The translations under genes were made by a program, and so were the position numbers. A stretch of 5,746 nucleotides of DNA from Dehalococcoidia bacterium (lineage in GTDB: Bacteria; Chloroflexota; Dehalococcoidia; UBA2979), in contig JALOAM010000183.1 of NCBI GenBank assembly GCA_023228765.1, positions 1 to 5,746 on the forward strand, read 5' to 3'. Shown here one piece after another: positions 4,241 to 5,746 of the stretch. The notes below the pieces were generated by a model that saw only the letters and a program-made list of their open reading frames with translations, had not been told where the DNA came from and made no database searches. The stretch's first letter is position 1, and the number at the start of each line of letters is the position of its first letter.

Positions 4241-5746
4241 CTAGATCGGTGACTGTCCACCCTCGAACCTCGACATAATCGCACTGTCGAGCGAGGTGCG
4301 AGCCGATGGCGGCTCGAGGAGCTTACGAGCTTCCGGCAGAGCTTTCACGAGGTCGCTCGCCAGGGTGGAGGGCGCCCCGTAGACCTCGGACACCTGTCGC
4401 GCCGCCTCCGTGTGTACCCACACCGCCGCCGAGGCCGCATCGAACGGCGTCATGCCCTGTGCGAGCAATCCCACGAGGAGTCCGGCGAGTACATCGCCCG
4501 TCCCCCCGTGCGCCAGCGCCGAGTTCGCCACGTCCGAGATCCGCGCACGCCCGTCCGGCGCGGCGACCACGGTGCCGGCGCCCTTGAGCACCACGACCGA
4601 CTGCGTCCGCTCCGCGTACTCGAGGGCGACATCGAGGCGACGCGCCTGCACCTCGGCGACGGACTGACCGAGGAGGCGGGCCATCTCGCCCGGGTGCGGG
4701 GTCAGCACGCGCGGCATCGGGGTGCGCGTCCACCACTCCGCCTCGCCCGCCAGCACGTTCAGCGCGTCCGCGTCAAAGACCAGCGCGTCGAGGCCCTCGA
4801 CAGCGTCGACGCCCGCCAGCAGGTGCTGCACGAACGCCCTCGTCCCGTCCGTGAGCCCGAGGCCCGGCCCCACGAGCAGCGCCCGTGCCGTCGACGTGTG
4901 GAGCGCTCGCAGAAGCGTGCGAGCGCCCTCGGCGGCGAGGTGGCCATCACTGTCGGGAAGCGGCTCGTGCGTGGGGTCAGGCAGTCCCATGAGCAGCGGT
5001 TGGACCGACTCGGGCGCGGCGAGCGTGACGATGCCGCAGCCGCTGCGTGCCGCCGCCTCCGCCGCGAGGCGCACCGCGCCCGGGTATCGCCTCGACCCGC
5101 CCGCGATCACCGCGCGGCCGAACGTGCCCTTGTTGGAGTCGTCGGGTCGCTGAGGGAGGCCGGGACGTAGGTCGCGTAGCCGCAGTTCCTCGACCGGCAG
5201 GTCGCGGACGGCGTCCGCCGGGATGCCGATGTCGATGACCTCCACGCGCCCGGCGAGGGCACGCCCCGCGCCGAGGAACAGCCCGAGCTTCGCGCACTGG
5301 AACGTGACGGTCTGGTCCGCGCGCACGGCCACCTCGTCCGCCGCGCCGGTGTCCGCGTCCACGCCGGAGGGCACGTCCACCGCCATCACCCGTGGCGGCG
5401 CGATCCGCTCACGTGCCGTCTCCATCCGGAGCAGGACCTCGCGCGGCACGCCCTCGACGGAGCGCTCCCCGGGGCGGAGGCCGATGCCGAACACGGCATC
5501 GACGATGAGCGCCGCCTGCGCCAGCCATCGTTCGAGCTCCTCGAACGCCGGATCGTCCTCGGCGGTAGCCACGGGGATCTCCGCTTCGCGCACCGCGGCC
5601 AGTTCGGCGTCGTCCTCGCCTCGAGAGCGGGTGAGGTAGACCGCCACGGAGGCGCCCCACGTCACCAGTTCGCGGGCGGCGACGAGGCCGTCCCCGCCGT
5701 TGTTGCCCGGCCCGCAGACGACGAGGATCGGCGCGCCCTCGTTCAT
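4241..5746 (-). CDS. nnr: Bifunctional NAD(P)H-hydrate epimerase / ADP-dependent NAD(P)H-hydrate dehydratase, 5' end cut by window edge
   Basis: Repairs damaged nicotinamide cofactors in the cytoplasm. The N-terminal YjeF_N domain interconverts R- and S-NAD(P)H hydrate, and the C-terminal carbohydrate-kinase-like domain dehydrates the S form using ADP. Visible residues 1 to about 180 are YjeF_N: GPGNNGGDG (12-20), VDAVFGIGL (82-90), AVDVPSGVDADTG (122-134), and the closing DIGIP (172-176). Residues about 190-475 are the dehydratase: NKGTFG (205-210, usually HKG), AGGS (215-218), GPGLG (293-297), LTPHPGEM (348-355), and GGTGDVLAG (414-422) with the catalytic Asp. The ATG at 5746 is probably an internal Met: the family normally has about 45-50 residues before GPGNNGGDG, so the true start lies outside the window. 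The stop is TAG. The domain order matches E. coli Nnr (YjeF). It lies 68 bp upstream of fabD in the same direction; a metabolic link to fatty-acid synthesis is only an inference from NADPH use. Confidence 0.95.
   Translation of the reverse strand: MNEGAPILVVCGPGNNGGDGLVAARELVTWGASVAVYLTRSRGEDDAELAAVREAEIPVATAEDDPAFEELERWLAQAALIVDAVFGIGLRPGERSVEGVPREVLLRMETARERIAPPRVMAVDVPSGVDADTGAADEVAVRADQTVTFQCAKLGLFLGAGRALAGRVEVIDIGIPADAVRDLPVEELRLRDLRPGLPQRPDDSNKGTFGRAVIAGGSRRYPGAVRLAAEAAARSGCGIVTLAAPESVQPLLMGLPDPTHEPLPDSDGHLAAEGARTLLRALHTSTARALLVGPGLGLTDGTRAFVQHLLAGVDAVEGLDALVFDADALNVLAGEAEWWTRTPMPRVLTPHPGEMARLLGQSVAEVQARRLDVALEYAERTQSVVVLKGAGTVVAAPDGRARISDVANSALAHGGTGDVLAGLLVGLLAQGMTPFDAASAAVWVHTEAARQVSEVYGAPSTLASDLVKALPEARKLLEPPSARTSLDSAIMSRFEGGQSPI

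Noticed and set aside
4412..5170. Plus-strand open frame opposite the nnr gene
   Set aside because: Arg- and His-rich low-complexity product with no domain; it covers the dehydratase domain of nnr on the other strand.
5744..5746. ATG at the window edge as the true nnr start
   Set aside because: The YjeF_N domain normally has about 45-50 residues before GPGNNGGDG; only 11 are present, so the gene most likely continues outside the window.

Overview
This window reads as the chromosome of a GC-rich bacterium (about two thirds GC by eye, GTG starts, strong purine-rich ribosome-binding sites). All five recognisable genes lie on the minus strand, so transcription runs from position 5746 down to position 1. 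Protein style and gene order fit a non-model high-GC lineage. A member of the Chloroflexota is my guess, but nothing here proves the phylum.

In transcription order the window holds: (1) the 3' part of a bifunctional NAD(P)H-hydrate repair gene (nnrDE type, 5746-4241), whose first residues lie beyond the window edge; (2) a 68-bp gap with a good extended -10 promoter; (3) fabD, malonyl-CoA:ACP transacylase (4172-3126), with an unusual N-terminal extension; (4) a first FabF-type 3-oxoacyl-ACP synthase (3098-1860); (5) a second FabF-type synthase (1860-619), joined to the first by a TGATG stop/start overlap; (6) a GNAT acetyltransferase strongly resembling the AAC(6')-Ii aminoglycoside acetyltransferase family (602-27). 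Gaps after fabD are 27 bp, -1 bp and 16 bp, so fabD, both fabF genes and the GNAT gene look like one operon. Positions 1-26 are the start of the next intergenic or coding region. No stretch above 300 bp lacks a gene, and I see no RNA gene, CRISPR array, insertion sequence or phage element.

FabD would load malonyl groups onto acyl carrier protein, and the two KAS II enzymes would use malonyl-ACP for elongation. fabG, acpP, fabH and fabZ are absent from this stretch. The most interesting point is that both synthases keep the full Cys-His-His-Lys catalytic set, but the first has replaced several residues of the acyl pocket and the two gating loops. The second is canonical and even shares E. coli FabF numbering. 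This suggests two translationally coupled synthases with different acyl-chain preferences, or possibly a heterodimer. Secondary oddities are the GHSLGL (instead of GHSLGE) nucleophile motif and the hexapeptide repeat in FabD, and an AAC(6')-Ii-like enzyme at the end of a fatty-acid operon. I found no evidence for a wholly new system; this is mostly core metabolism with an unusual paralogue pair.
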